Shown in pieces: positions 15,016 through 25,352 of a DNA stretch of 64,000 nt. The position numbers and the translations under genes are program-made. Below the pieces are notes generated by a model. The model was not told the origin of the DNA. It saw only the letters and a list, made by a program, of their open reading frames with translations, and searched no databases. Position 1 is the first letter of the stretch. Each line of letters begins with the position of its first letter. The DNA comes from Bog-532 sp963830385 (lineage in GTDB: Bacteria > Actinomycetota > Actinomycetes > Streptosporangiales > Streptosporangiaceae), in contig CAWHMD010000009.1 in NCBI GenBank assembly GCA_963830385.1, positions 744,001 to 808,000 of the forward strand, written 5' to 3'.

Positions 15016-15370
15016 TCGCGAGCAGGAAATGGGTTACGGACAGCCACCACCGGCCAGCTGCCAACCAATACGGAGCATGGTTTCACGATCATCCCTGCGT
15101 CGCCCGCGGCCCCTTGGAGAGCCCTGGCGCGCCCGTCGCGGTCGCGGGCACCCGAAGCCGCCCGCGCACCCGTCCCGTGCGAACAGAGCGCGCCTACGGC
15201 GTCGCAGGGCCCGGCGCCCGTCAGCCGCGTACCGCGCCAACCGCCCAGGGCGCCGCGGCGCCCGCCAGCCGGGCACGTCCGCGCAGGTGAAGCCGTTAGC
15301 CACGGTGAACCATCAGCCGGGAGCGACACGGGTGACGGGATGGGCCAGAGGAATGGCCCCCAGACATAGA

Positions 15371-15411
15371 GCGACGCCGGGTGGCTACGGGGGCAAACCA
15401 CCCGGCGTCGC
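15371..15411 (-). terminator. Perfect 14-bp stem-loop, candidate terminator
   Basis: Arms 15371-15384 and 15398-15411 (GCGACGCCGGGTGG and its complement) are perfect, with a 13-nt loop. It lies 164 bp beyond the DUF3099 gene stop on the minus strand, and could equally be part of an RNA on the plus strand. No U-tract. Confidence 0.45.
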
Positions 15412-15574
15412 ATTCATCGGCGTTCCGACGGGGGCCCGGAACGCCGGTCACGGTGCCCCGACGGGGGACCAGAGCACCGATATGAATGCTACACGGAAAC
15501 CCCCCCGTATGTGTCAAGACCCAATTACGAGCCCATCTCGGGTCAGTGCGGGTGCAGTTCCCGGATCCCGTGCG

Positions 15575-15934
15575 TTATGTATGGGCCGACGGGTCGCTGA
15601 AGCCTTGCTGGGTGCTTCCTGAGCCCGGCTGACTAGGCGGGACACGCCGTTCCGGAAGATTTGAGCGATACTCCATGAATCCGCGAACGTTGTCAGGCTC
15701 GCGGCCTCCGTTTGCGAAAACCACGGCCACGTATGGGACGAAGATCGCAAAAACTGCCGGAATCGCGGCGACCCATCCGAGGTGGTTGACGAACAACAGA
15801 ATGGTCAGCCCAAAGCACACCGCGCGGAACGACATCATGATCAGGTAGCGGCGCTGCCGGTAGGCGATGTCCTCGGACATCGGACGCCGAGCCTGGGTGA
15901 CAAGCTGGACGTTACGGTCGTTGCGCCGCGCCAT
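15575..15934 (-). CDS. DUF3099 family membrane protein
   Basis: 119 residues. The MSEDIAYRQRRYLIMMSFRAVCF segment and two adjacent membrane helices (about 34-52 and 57-75) are the DUF3099 pattern, an actinobacterial family of unknown function. ATG 15934 is chosen because GGAGG lies 7 nt upstream; two earlier in-frame starts (15940, 15976) are too close to it or lack one. A Pro/Ser-rich tail follows the helices. Confidence 0.8.
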   Translation of the reverse strand: MARRNDRNVQLVTQARRPMSEDIAYRQRRYLIMMSFRAVCFGLTILLFVNHLGWVAAIPAVFAIFVPYVAVVFANGGREPDNVRGFMEYRSNLPERRVPPSQPGSGSTQQGFSDPSAHT

Positions 15935-16049
15935 CTTCATGCCTCCACGGTATGCCTTCACAACCGCACTTATCACCCCGGGCCGCCCCCGGCCTTGCGC
16001 CGTCAGCGAAGCCCTAAGACAGCCGGGATCAGTGCCTAGCCGCCGAGGG

Positions 16050-17503
16050 CTAGCTGGCCTGGCTGACCGACGACATGTTGAAGCCCTCTACCCGCAGCGG
16101 CGGCATGACAACCCGGTTGAAGTAGTCGCCCCATTCGCGCGGCAGGGTGGGAACGCTGGCGCCCACCTCGGCCAGGCGGCTGAGCATGCCGACCGGGCTC
16201 TCGTTGAAGCGGAAGTTGTTCACCGCCCCGGTCACCTCGCCGTTCTCCACCAGGTAGACGCCGTCCCGGGTGAGCCCGGTGAGCAGCAGCGTCTGCGGGT
16301 CGACCTCGCGGATGTACCACAGGCAGGTAAGCAGCAGGCCGCGCTCGGTGCTCGCGATCATCTCGGCCAGGCCGGGCGGCGACGGCGCGGCCGTCTCGAA
16401 GATCAGGTTGTCGATCGCCGGGGTCACCGGCAGGCCGGTCAGCCGGGCCGAGTACCGCGTCTGGATCAGCGCGGCCAGGTCGCCGTCGCGGATCCAGTCG
16501 GTCGGGCCGAGGACGAGGCCATTGTCGAACACCGACGAGTCCCGGCTCGACGCGTGGGCCACCACGAACGGCGCCGACCCGATGCCGCGGGCGAACGGGT
16601 CACTGCGGAGGGTCACGGGCTGCGACGACAGCGACTCGCCGACCCGGGTGCCGCCGCCCGGCCGGCTGAACACGGTCCGGCCGTCCATCGCGTCCTTGGC
16701 CCCGGCCGACCAGTACAGGTAGGTCAGCAGGTCCGAGGCGGCCGTGGGCGGCAGCAGGGTCTCGTACCGGCCGGCGGGCAGCTCGACCTTGCGGCGCGCC
16801 CACTCCAGCCGCTCGGTCAGCCCGGCCGCCAGCCCCTCGACGTCCACGCCCACGAAGTCCCGGGTCGCCTCGCCCGCCCAGGCCGACCGGGACAGGTCGG
16901 CCGACTTGGCGTTCAGCTCGACCTTCCCGGTGGGCTGGTCGTGCCGCAGCCGCAGGCCGGACGAGGTACCCAGGTAGGTCGAGGTCAGCTCGTGCTCGGC
17001 GAACCCGTACAGCTTCTGCCCGGCGGAACCGGCCGCCCGCAGGGTCGCGCCGAGCTGGGCCGCGAAACCGGCCAGCACGCCGATCTGGGTCCGCCCGGGC
17101 GGGTCCGCCCAGTCGGCGCCCGCCCAGCCCGCGCCCGCCCCGGCCGCCCCGGCCGCACCGGTCTCGTCCGGGCCGGCCAGCGGCGCGGCGTCCTCGGCCG
17201 GGCTGCTCTGCGCGGCTTCCTGCTCGGCCGCGCGGACCACGCCCTCGATCTCGTCCTCGCCGACGCCGGCCCGGGAGATCACACCGGCCGCCGCCCCGTC
17301 GCCGCGCCGGTCGATGGCGATCACGGTCAGCCGCCGGGACCGGGCCACCCCGTTGGTGGTGAGCGTGTTGCCCGCCCAGCGCAGGTTCGCGTTCGAGGTC
17401 TCGTCCGCGATCACGATGCAGTCGTCGGTCTTCGACAGCGACAGCGCCCGCTCGACCACGTCCTGCGGCCGCCCCGGCACCGGCCGCCCAGCAAGCTCAC
17501 TCA

Positions 17504-17504
<1 letters not shown>
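16050..17504 (-). CDS. tldE: TldE/PmbA-like metalloprotease subunit
   Basis: 484 residues of the PmbA/TldD family. TldE partners TldD to form a protease that processes modified peptides and unfolded polypeptides; TldE lacks the catalytic zinc motif. The N-terminal part has NLRWAGNTLTTNGVARSRRL and the C-terminal part the family signature TLLLTGLTRDGVYLVENGEVTGAV and FRFNESPVGML. A Gly/Ala-rich insertion lies near residues 120-145. Its ATG overlaps the tldD stop by one base (TGATG), so the subunits are coupled. The longer frame reaching 18233 is an out-of-frame reading of tldD. Confidence 0.88.
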
Positions 17505-19015
<1,511 letters not shown>

Positions 19016-19058
19016 CCGAGCAACCTACCGGATACGCTTCCCCCGGTCTGACGGCACG

Positions 19059-19082
19059 CTGGCAGGGCACCTGGCAGGGCAC
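19059..19082 (+). repeat. Two tandem copies of CTGGCAGGGCAC before fabG
   Basis: CTGGCAGGGCAC occurs twice head to tail, 23 bp before the fabG ATG. It could bind a regulator of the fabG-inhA operon, or be a slippage product. Confidence 0.6.
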
Positions 19083-19105
19083 TTTGACGTGGAGGTGGAA
19101 CCCAG

Positions 19106-19810
19106 ATGGGACGATCGGTCCTGGTGACGGGAGGAAACCGGGGGATAGGGCTGGCCATCGCCCAGCGGCTGGCCGCGGACGGGGACAGCGTCACGGTGAC
19201 CTCGCGATCCGGTGAGCCCGTCGACGGCCTCAGCGTGGCCCAGTGCGACGTGACCGACACCGCTTCCGTCGACGCCGCCTTCAAGCAGGTCGAGCAGGAG
19301 CAGGGCCCGGTCGAGGTGCTGGTGGCCAACGCCGGGATCAACCACGACCAGCTGCTCGCGCTGATGAGCGAGGACGACTTCACGAGCGTGCTCGACACCA
19401 ACCTGACCGGCGCCTTCCGGGTCACCAAGCGGGCGGTCCGGGGCATGATCCGGGCCCGCCGCGGGCGGCTGATCTACATCTCCTCGGTGGTCGGCCTGCT
19501 CGGCTCGGGCGGCCAGGCCAACTACGCCGCGTCCAAGGCCGGCCTGGTCGGCTTCGCCCGGTCCACCGCCCGGGAGCTGGGCTCGCGCGGCGTCACGGCC
19601 AACGTGGTCGCCCCCGGGTTCGTAGAAAGCGACATGACCGCGTCGCTGTCCGATGAGCGCAAGGCCGCCATCCTGGCTCAGGTGCCGCTGGGCCGGTACG
19701 CGGCCGCGCACGAAGTCGCGGCCGTGGTGCGGTTCCTGGCCGGTGACGACGCGGCCTACATCACCGGGGCGGTCATCCCGGTCGACGGCGGCCTCGGCAT
19801 GGGACACTGA
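19106..19810 (+). CDS. fabG: 3-oxoacyl-[ACP] reductase FabG (MabA-like)
   Basis: 234 residues, short-chain dehydrogenase/reductase. The nucleotide site is VTGGNRGIGLAIA (residues 8-20), NAGINHD is the Asn motif, catalytic Ser is in YISSVVGLLGSGG, and Tyr/Lys in YAASKAGLVGF. It reduces 3-oxoacyl-ACP with NADPH in fatty-acid elongation. It is followed 5 nt later by the inhA-like gene, the arrangement of mabA-inhA in mycobacteria. GGAGGTGGAA lies before the ATG. Confidence 0.92.
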   Translation: MGRSVLVTGGNRGIGLAIAQRLAADGDSVTVTSRSGEPVDGLSVAQCDVTDTASVDAAFKQVEQEQGPVEVLVANAGINHDQLLALMSEDDFTSVLDTNLTGAFRVTKRAVRGMIRARRGRLIYISSVVGLLGSGGQANYAASKAGLVGFARSTARELGSRGVTANVVAPGFVESDMTASLSDERKAAILAQVPLGRYAAAHEVAAVVRFLAGDDAAYITGAVIPVDGGLGMGH

Positions 19811-19815
19811 CGACC

Positions 19816-20580
19816 ATGGGAATCCTGGCGGGCAAGCGCATTCTGGTCACCGGCGTGCTCACGGACGCCTCGATCGCGTTCCACGTGGCCAAGGTGGCCC
19901 AGCAAGAGGGCGCGACCGTGGTGCTGACCGGGTACGGGCGGATGAGCCTGGTCCAGCGGATCGCCAAGCGGCTGCCGGAGTCGGCGCCGGTGATCGAGCT
20001 GGACGTGGCCGACCCCGATCACCTGTCCAGCCTCGCCGCCCGGGCGTCCGAGCACGTCGACGGGCTCGACGGGGTGCTGCACGCGATCGCGTTCGCGCCC
20101 CAGGACGCGCTCGGCGGCAACTTCCTGAACACCAGCTGGGAGGACGTGGCGACCGCGGTCCAGGTGTCCGCCTACTCGCTGAAGGCCCTCGCCATGGCGG
20201 CGCTGCCGCTGATGAAGGACGGCGGCTCGATCGTCGGCCTGGACTTCGACGCCAGCCACGCCTGGCCGGGCTACGACTGGATGGGCGTGGCCAAGGCCGG
20301 CCTGGAGTCCTGCTCGCGGTACCTGGCCCGGGACCTGGGCCCGGAGAAGGTCCGGGTCAACCTGGTGTCGGCCGGCCCGCTGCGCACGATGGCGGCCAAG
20401 AGCATCCCCGGTTTCGAGAAGTTCGAGGGCGTCTGGTCGGACCGGGCCCCGCTCGGCTGGGACATCACCGACCCGGGACCGGCCGCCAAGGCCTGCGTCG
20501 CGCTGCTGTCGGACTGGTTCCCGGCCACCAGCGGCGAGATCGTCCACGTGGACGGGGGAGCGCACGCTATCGGCGGGTGA
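19816..20580 (+). CDS. inhA: Enoyl-[ACP] reductase InhA/FabI
   Basis: 254 residues. The start MGILAGKRILVTGVLTDASI, the ALLSDWFPATSGEIVHVDGGAHA end and overall plan match InhA. The catalytic Tyr and Lys are in GYDWMGVAKAGLES (Y-x6-K). It reduces the trans-2-enoyl-ACP double bond using NADH, the last step of each elongation cycle. The substrate loop around AFAPQDALGGNFLN differs from the mycobacterial GFMPQTGMG, so isoniazid sensitivity cannot be inferred. Length fits the FabI/InhA family (about 255-270). Confidence 0.9.
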   Translation: MGILAGKRILVTGVLTDASIAFHVAKVAQQEGATVVLTGYGRMSLVQRIAKRLPESAPVIELDVADPDHLSSLAARASEHVDGLDGVLHAIAFAPQDALGGNFLNTSWEDVATAVQVSAYSLKALAMAALPLMKDGGSIVGLDFDASHAWPGYDWMGVAKAGLESCSRYLARDLGPEKVRVNLVSAGPLRTMAAKSIPGFEKFEGVWSDRAPLGWDITDPGPAAKACVALLSDWFPATSGEIVHVDGGAHAIGG

Positions 20581-20587
20581 TCAATGC

Positions 20588-20608
20588 CCTTTTGAAATTC
20601 TGAAAAGG
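20588..20608. terminator. Small hairpin between convergent inhA and usp
   Basis: CCTTTT and AAAAGG flank a 9-nt loop. It lies between two convergent stop codons, so may act as a weak bidirectional terminator. Confidence 0.35.
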
Positions 20609-20610
20609 TC

Positions 20611-21144
20611 TCACGGCGGCGGGTGCCGGGGCGGGTGCGGCGGTGGCGGCGGGATCGTCTCGACCGCCGGTGCCGGCTCCGGCCACACCAGCAGCACCGG
20701 GCAGGGCGCGTGGTCGACCGCGAACCGGGTGTCCCGGCCCAGGCTCTTCGGCCCCAGCCGGGAGCGATCCCCGTCCCGGGCCATGATCAGCAGGTCGGCG
20801 CCGGCCGCCGCGGCCACCACCTCGCGCTCGGTCCGGCCGGTCCGGGCGATCCGCTCACACGGGCGGCCCAGCCGCTGCGCCGCCGCCTCCAGCAACTCGG
20901 CAGCCGAGGTCGCGGAGACGTCCGCCATCCGCGGCCGTGGATCGCGGGCGGCCGCCCCGCGCCCGAACAGGCCCAGGTAGGCGGCATGAGCCAGGTCCGG
21001 CGGGTCGGTCGGGGTGACGTGCAGGAGCGTGACCGACGACGGCTCCGGCGCCAGCTCGGCCACCGCGTCGACGGCCGCCTGCCAGGTTTCCTCGCTCACC
21101 CAGACCAGGATTTTCCGCGCGGCCCGCGTTCCCGTCTCCGGCAT
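20611..21144 (-). CDS. Universal stress protein domain protein
   Basis: 177 residues. The N-terminal beta strand KILVWVSEETWQAA and the C-terminal segment ADLLIMARDGDRSRLGP...DHAPCPVLLVW are of the UspA fold. The glycine-rich nucleotide loop is only partly kept, so ATP binding is uncertain. A Pro/His-rich tail ends the protein. It follows the recD2-like gene by 6 nt and probably shares its transcript. Confidence 0.75.
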   Translation of the reverse strand: MPETGTRAARKILVWVSEETWQAAVDAVAELAPEPSSVTLLHVTPTDPPDLAHAAYLGLFGRGAAARDPRPRMADVSATSAAELLEAAAQRLGRPCERIARTGRTEREVVAAAAGADLLIMARDGDRSRLGPKSLGRDTRFAVDHAPCPVLLVWPEPAPAVETIPPPPPHPPRHPPP

Positions 21145-21150
21145 CGCCGG

Positions 21151-23301
21151 TCAGCTCCCGGCCAGGTCCGCCATGCCCTCGGTGAGCAGGCCGGCCAGCC
21201 GCGTCTCCCGCGGCCGCTCGCCGACCGTGCGCACCGCCCGGGCCAGCGCCGGGCCTGCCGCGTGGACCACCGACAGGTGGTGCTGCGCGCGGGTGAGAGC
21301 GGTGTAGACCAGCGGCCGCGACAGCATCGTGCCCGCCTCGCCGGGGAACACCGCGACCACGGCCGGCCATTCGCTGCCCTGCGCCCGGTGCACGGTGATG
21401 GCCCAGCCGTGCCGCAGGTCGGCCAGCAGCCGGAACGGGACCGTGACGGGCAGCCCGCTGAACGAGACCGTGAGCCCCTCGCCGTCCGCGGTCACCACGG
21501 TGCCGACCTCGCCGTTGGCGAAGCCGTCGTCGGCGTGGTTGGCCACCGCCACCACCCGGTCACCCGGGTCGAATCCGCGGTGTTCGCCGGGGCCCGGGTT
21601 GAGCTTGGCCTTCAGCACCCGGTTGAGCTCGATCGTGCCGGCCGGCCCCTTGTGGACGGGGGTGACGACCTGGATTTCCTCGGCCGCGATCCCCAGCGCC
21701 CGGGGGATCGAGTCGGTCACCAGCTGGGTGACCCGGTGGGCGGCCTCGGCGCTGCCGCGGGCGGTCACGACCACCACCTCGTGCTCGGGGGAGCTCACCC
21801 CGGGCAGGTCGCCGCCGCGCACCGCGGTGGCCAGCTTGGCGATGGTGCCGCCGTCCTTCTGCCGGTACAGCGTGGTCAGCTCGGTGACGCCGATCGCGCC
21901 GGAGTCGATGATGTCGGCCAGGACCCGGCCCGGGCCGATCGAGGGCAGCTGGGCCGGGTCGCCCACCAGCAGCAGCCGGGTGCCGTCGGCGCAGGCCTCG
22001 ATCAGCGCGGCCGCCAGTTCCACGTCGAGCATCGAGCTCTCGTCCACCACCACCAGCTCGGCGTCCAGTGGCCACTCCTCGCCGCGGGCGAACACCCAGG
22101 TGCCCTCGCGGCCGCTGCTGGCGTCGCCGCCCGGAAAGCCGCCGGCCGCGGCGGCGTCGGGGCCGTCGCTGAACAGGCTGTCCGGTCCGCCCTGGCCGTC
22201 GGCGCCGGGCCGGGCCACCCCGTGGCCCTGAGCGCCGAGCAGCCGGTGCAAGGTGGTGGCGGGCGCGCCCGCCAGCTCTTCCAGCCGCTTGGCGGCCCGG
22301 CCGGTCGGCGCGGCCAGCGCCACCCGCAGGCCGCGCTGGGACGCCAGCGAGACCACCGCCGCCACCGTGCGGCTCTTGCCGGTGCCGGGGCCGCCGGTGA
22401 GCACCGACACCCCGTGCTCGGCCACCGCCGCCACCGCCGCGTGCTGCCGGTCGTCCAGCTCGGCGTCGGTCACCGCCGCCAGCGGGTCGCCGGTCCCGGG
22501 CAGCGGCTCGGCCGTCGCCGCCAGCCGCTGCAGGCCCTCGGCCACCGCGTCCTCGGCGATCGCGTACTGGGTCAGCGCGAGCAGCGTGCCGGGGGTAACC
22601 AGCCCGTCTGTCTCCTCCGGCCCCTCGCCGTCCAGGCTGTCCCCTTCGTCCCCTTCAGCCCCTTCAGCCCCTTCAGCATCAAGAGCCTCTTCAGCCTCAG
22701 CGCCTCTGCGGGCCCCGAACGGCAGCACCGAGCCGTCGTCGATCGCGGCCACCACCGCGCTGCCCGGGTCGCCCACGCCGAACCGGCCCAGCGCGGTGAG
22801 CACCGCCTCGGCCGGGGCGGCCGTGTGGCCGTCCCGCGATGCCTTGTTCAGCAGGTGCACGACCAGGGCGCGGCCGCGCCGCGGGTCCTGCGGGGTGGCG
22901 CCCTCGGCCAGCAGCTGGCGGGCGAACCAGTCCGCCTGCTCGGGCTTGATCTGCGGGAGCGTCAGCAGCTTCCAGGGGTCCTCGCGCAGCTGCTCGGCCG
23001 CCAGCGGGCCGAGCAGTGCGACCGCTTGCCCGGCGAACCTGGCGGGCACCCGGCAGCTGGTCAGCAGCCCGGCCGTCTCGTACACGGGCTGCGCGCGGGT
23101 GAACGCTGCCGCCAGCCGGACCGCCCGCTTGGGCCCGATGCCCTGGACCAGCTCCAGCCGCCCGGCCGTCACGTCGCCGGGGCTGGTGATCCCGGCTGCC
23201 TGTAGCTTCTCCGCCATGGCCCGGCCGACGCCCGGCCACAGCCCGGCGCCGCAGAATTCGCCGAACAGCCGGGTCGCCGATTCGTCGCTCACGGTGGACA
23301 T
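21151..23301 (-). CDS. RecD2-like ATP-dependent DNA helicase
   Basis: 716 residues, superfamily 1B helicase of the RecD2/TraA type. Two helix-hairpin-helix elements start it (VGRAMAEKLQAAGI, LVQGIGPKRAVRLAAAF); Walker A is LTGGPGTGKSRTV (about residue 300), motif II VVVDESSMLDVELA, QLPSIGPGRVLADI motif III, and motif VI ITVHRAQGSEWPAVV and YTALTRAQHHL. An acidic insertion around residues 205-235 is made of AEG repeats from 9-bp units. No RecB or RecC partner is adjacent. TACGCT sits 7 nt before the ATG, fitting a leaderless mRNA. Confidence 0.88.
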   Translation of the reverse strand: MSTVSDESATRLFGEFCGAGLWPGVGRAMAEKLQAAGITSPGDVTAGRLELVQGIGPKRAVRLAAAFTRAQPVYETAGLLTSCRVPARFAGQAVALLGPLAAEQLREDPWKLLTLPQIKPEQADWFARQLLAEGATPQDPRRGRALVVHLLNKASRDGHTAAPAEAVLTALGRFGVGDPGSAVVAAIDDGSVLPFGARRGAEAEEALDAEGAEGAEGDEGDSLDGEGPEETDGLVTPGTLLALTQYAIAEDAVAEGLQRLAATAEPLPGTGDPLAAVTDAELDDRQHAAVAAVAEHGVSVLTGGPGTGKSRTVAAVVSLASQRGLRVALAAPTGRAAKRLEELAGAPATTLHRLLGAQGHGVARPGADGQGGPDSLFSDGPDAAAAGGFPGGDASSGREGTWVFARGEEWPLDAELVVVDESSMLDVELAAALIEACADGTRLLLVGDPAQLPSIGPGRVLADIIDSGAIGVTELTTLYRQKDGGTIAKLATAVRGGDLPGVSSPEHEVVVVTARGSAEAAHRVTQLVTDSIPRALGIAAEEIQVVTPVHKGPAGTIELNRVLKAKLNPGPGEHRGFDPGDRVVAVANHADDGFANGEVGTVVTADGEGLTVSFSGLPVTVPFRLLADLRHGWAITVHRAQGSEWPAVVAVFPGEAGTMLSRPLVYTALTRAQHHLSVVHAAGPALARAVRTVGERPRETRLAGLLTEGMADLAGS

Positions 23302-23385
23302 CCCGGTCAGCGTAGCCCAGCCCGGTGACGTTCAGCCGGGACCGACTCGCTTGCCGTGGCTGCCCAGGCCGCCGATACTCCTGTT

Positions 23386-24033
23386 ATGGCTGCCTCCTCG
23401 GCGGATGCGCCCACCAATCCGGACGCCGTGATCCGGGCGTCCGATTCTGAGCGCGATCACGCAGTCGATGAGCTGCGCGAACGGTTCGCCGAGGGCCGGA
23501 TGTCGCAGGACACGTTCATGCACCGGGTGGGTGAGGCGTTCGGTGCCCGCGACCGCCGGCAGCTGGACGGCCTGTTCACCGACCTGCCCCGTCAGGACCG
23601 CCCGCGGCGGGCCGCGCTGCGGGCGCTACGCGACGCGGTGCGGGAGGCCGTGGTGGACCCGCTGCGCCGCCCCGGCGAACCGGGCGCGCCCGCCGGGCTG
23701 CGGCCGCCCCGGCCCCCGGCCCCCGGCCAGCCGCCGCCCCGGGCGCTCTACTTCCCGCCCGCCGGGTCCGGGACCAGCTTCACCGTCGGCCGGGACGGCG
23801 CCTGCGACCTGCTCATCGAGGACGCCTCGGTGTCCCGTTTCCACGCCCGGCTGGACCGGGAGGCGGACCGCTGGCTGCTGGCCGACACCGGATCCACCAA
23901 CGGCACCCGCGTGAACGGCTGGCGGGTCCGCAAGCCGGTGGCCGTCCAGCCCGGTGACCACGTGATGTTCGGCTCCGCGGCGTTCATCGTCTGCACCGGT
24001 GAGCGCGGTCAGGGCGCCGTACGGCCCGGCTAG
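23386..24033 (+). CDS. DUF1707 and FHA domain protein
   Basis: 215 residues. DUF1707 lies at about residues 15-60 (IRASDSERDHAVDELRERFAEGRMS...), followed by a Pro/Arg linker, then an FHA domain at about 125-205 (FTVGRDGACDLLIEDASVSRFHARL, TGSTNGTRVNGWRV) with the Arg, Ser-Arg-His and Asn expected to bind phosphothreonine. It probably reads out a Ser/Thr kinase signal. GATACT precedes the ATG by 7 nt and TTGCCG lies 16 nt further up, so the gene may be leaderless. Confidence 0.85.
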   Translation: MAASSADAPTNPDAVIRASDSERDHAVDELRERFAEGRMSQDTFMHRVGEAFGARDRRQLDGLFTDLPRQDRPRRAALRALRDAVREAVVDPLRRPGEPGAPAGLRPPRPPAPGQPPPRALYFPPAGSGTSFTVGRDGACDLLIEDASVSRFHARLDREADRWLLADTGSTNGTRVNGWRVRKPVAVQPGDHVMFGSAAFIVCTGERGQGAVRPG

Positions 24034-24043
24034 AGTCGGGCAG

Positions 24044-24787
24044 GTGACGACCGTTCTGCTGGTCCGCCACGGCCTGACCGCCGCGACCGGCCACACCCTG
24101 TCCGGATGGACTCCGGGCATCCCGCTCGACGAGCGCGGCACCGCCCAGGCCCAGGCGCTGGCGGCCCGGCTGGCCGGGCTGCCGCTGGACGCGATCATCA
24201 GCAGCCCGCTCGAGCGCTGCCAGCAGACCGCGGCCGGGATCGCCGGAACCAAGGGCCGCCCCGCCGTCCAGACCGACGACCGGCTGGGGGAGTGCCACTA
24301 CGGCGACTGGACCGGCCAGGAACTGAAGGTGCTGGCCAAGGACCCGCTGTGGAAGGTGGTCCAGGCCCACCCGAGCGCGGTCCGGTTCCCCGGGCCGGAC
24401 GGCGAGGCCATGCTCGACATGCAGCACCGGGCGGTGACGGCGGTGCGCGACTGGAACGCCAGGCTCGGTGAGAAGGCCACCTACCTGGTCTGCTCGCACG
24501 GGGACGTGATCAAGGCGCTGGTCGCCGATTGCCTCGGCCTGCACTTGGACCTCAGCCAGCGCATCGTGGCCGACCCATGCTCGCTGACCGTGATCCGGTA
24601 CACCCCGCTGCGGCCATTCCTGCTCCGGATGAACGACACCGGCGGCGGCGTCGAGGACCTGCTGCCCCGCCCGCAGGAGACGGCCGAGGGCGAGCAGGAA
24701 AGCGACGCGATGGTCGGCGGTGGCGCCGGGGCGGGGGCCGCAGCGGCGGGTGCGGTTCACGACGACTCAGCGAAGGCGCGAGGATAG
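24044..24787 (+). CDS. Histidine phosphatase family, MSMEG_4193-type putative phosphomutase
   Basis: 247 residues. The RHG motif is VLLVRHGLT at the start (catalytic His about residue 9), with SPLERCQQTA and SHGDVIKALVAD giving the second histidine. The family name is for this clade of histidine phosphatases; the true substrate is not known. GTG 24044 is preferred because the family starts there and TAGAGT lies 7 nt before it. The chain has an Ala/Gly-rich tail. DUF3090 and SCO1664-family genes follow closely, a conserved trio in actinobacteria. Confidence 0.85.
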   Translation: MTTVLLVRHGLTAATGHTLSGWTPGIPLDERGTAQAQALAARLAGLPLDAIISSPLERCQQTAAGIAGTKGRPAVQTDDRLGECHYGDWTGQELKVLAKDPLWKVVQAHPSAVRFPGPDGEAMLDMQHRAVTAVRDWNARLGEKATYLVCSHGDVIKALVADCLGLHLDLSQRIVADPCSLTVIRYTPLRPFLLRMNDTGGGVEDLLPRPQETAEGEQESDAMVGGGAGAGAAAAGAVHDDSAKARG

Positions 24788-24791
24788 GACC

Positions 24792-25352
24792 ATGCCGGTC
24801 TACATGTACGACCCGCCCGAGCGGTTCGTGGCGGGTTCCGTCGGGCAGCCGGGGGAGCGGACGTTTTACCTCCAGGCCACCTCCCACGGGCGGGTTACCA
24901 GCGTCTCGCTGGAGAAGTTCCAGGTCAGCCTGCTGGCGGAGCGGCTCGACGAGCTGCTCGACGAGGTGCTGCAGCGCAGCGGCGGGTCGCCCGAGGTGCC
25001 GGCGGCCGCTCCGCGCGGACTGCAGGACGACGGTCCGCTGGACACGCCGCTGGAGGAGGACTTCCGGGTCGGCGCGATCGCGCTGGCCTGGGACGGCGAC
25101 GAGAACCGGGTCGTCATCGAGGCACAGGAGGCGACCGAGGAGCCGGTCGAGCCGCTGGCCGACGAGGTTCCGGCCGACGGTCCCGGGGTGCTGCGGGTGC
25201 GTATCACCCCCGGCGTGGCCCGGGCGTTCGCCCAGCGGGCGCTGGCGGTGGTCGCGGCCGGGCGGCCCCCCTGCCCCCTGTGCGGGCTGCCGCTCAACGC
25301 CGACGGGCACGTGTGCCCGCGTCAGAACGGGCATCGCGTCAGTCATGCTTGA
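24792..25352 (+). CDS. DUF3090 family protein
   Basis: 186 residues. MPVYMYDPPERFVAGSVGQP starts it, and the C-terminal CPLCGLPLNADGHVCPRQNG holds four cysteines likely to bind zinc. Function unknown. ATG 24792 with AGGATAGG upstream is chosen because the family N-terminus is right there. It overlaps the next gene by 8 nt. Confidence 0.88.
   Translation: MPVYMYDPPERFVAGSVGQPGERTFYLQATSHGRVTSVSLEKFQVSLLAERLDELLDEVLQRSGGSPEVPAAAPRGLQDDGPLDTPLEEDFRVGAIALAWDGDENRVVIEAQEATEEPVEPLADEVPADGPGVLRVRITPGVARAFAQRALAVVAAGRPPCPLCGLPLNADGHVCPRQNGHRVSHA

Larger units (their letters stand above)
14563..15574. other. Gene-poor stretch with several stem-loops
   Basis: No convincing protein gene; the long frames here have poor codon use and no family features. 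Visible structure: CTCCTAC/GTAGGAG hairpin (14781-14799) with AGGAGTCACA repeated at 14758 and 14797; palindrome GTCTCACTGAGAC (14822-14834); CCGT/ACGG hairpin (15293-15305); GGGCCA/TGGCCC hairpin with a GAGGAA loop (15342-15359); a 14-bp stem (15371-15411); and GCATTCAT/ATGAATGC arms (15410-15417, 15482-15489). This density suggests a structured RNA or a decayed element. Confidence 0.5.

Noticed and set aside
15281..15411. Riboswitch (c-di-AMP ydaO, cobalamin, T-box) in the 15-kb structured stretch
   Set aside because: Hairpins exist, but key conserved segments of these classes that I remember are not there, and no suitable downstream gene follows.
14969..15622. 217-codon plus-strand frame in the gene-poor stretch
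   Set aside because: Arg-rich low-complexity product, no ribosome site, and overlaps hairpins; no family features.
20623..23205. 860-codon plus-strand frame
   Set aside because: It is the antisense of the RecD2-like gene, with Arg/Gly/Pro-rich translation and no domain features.
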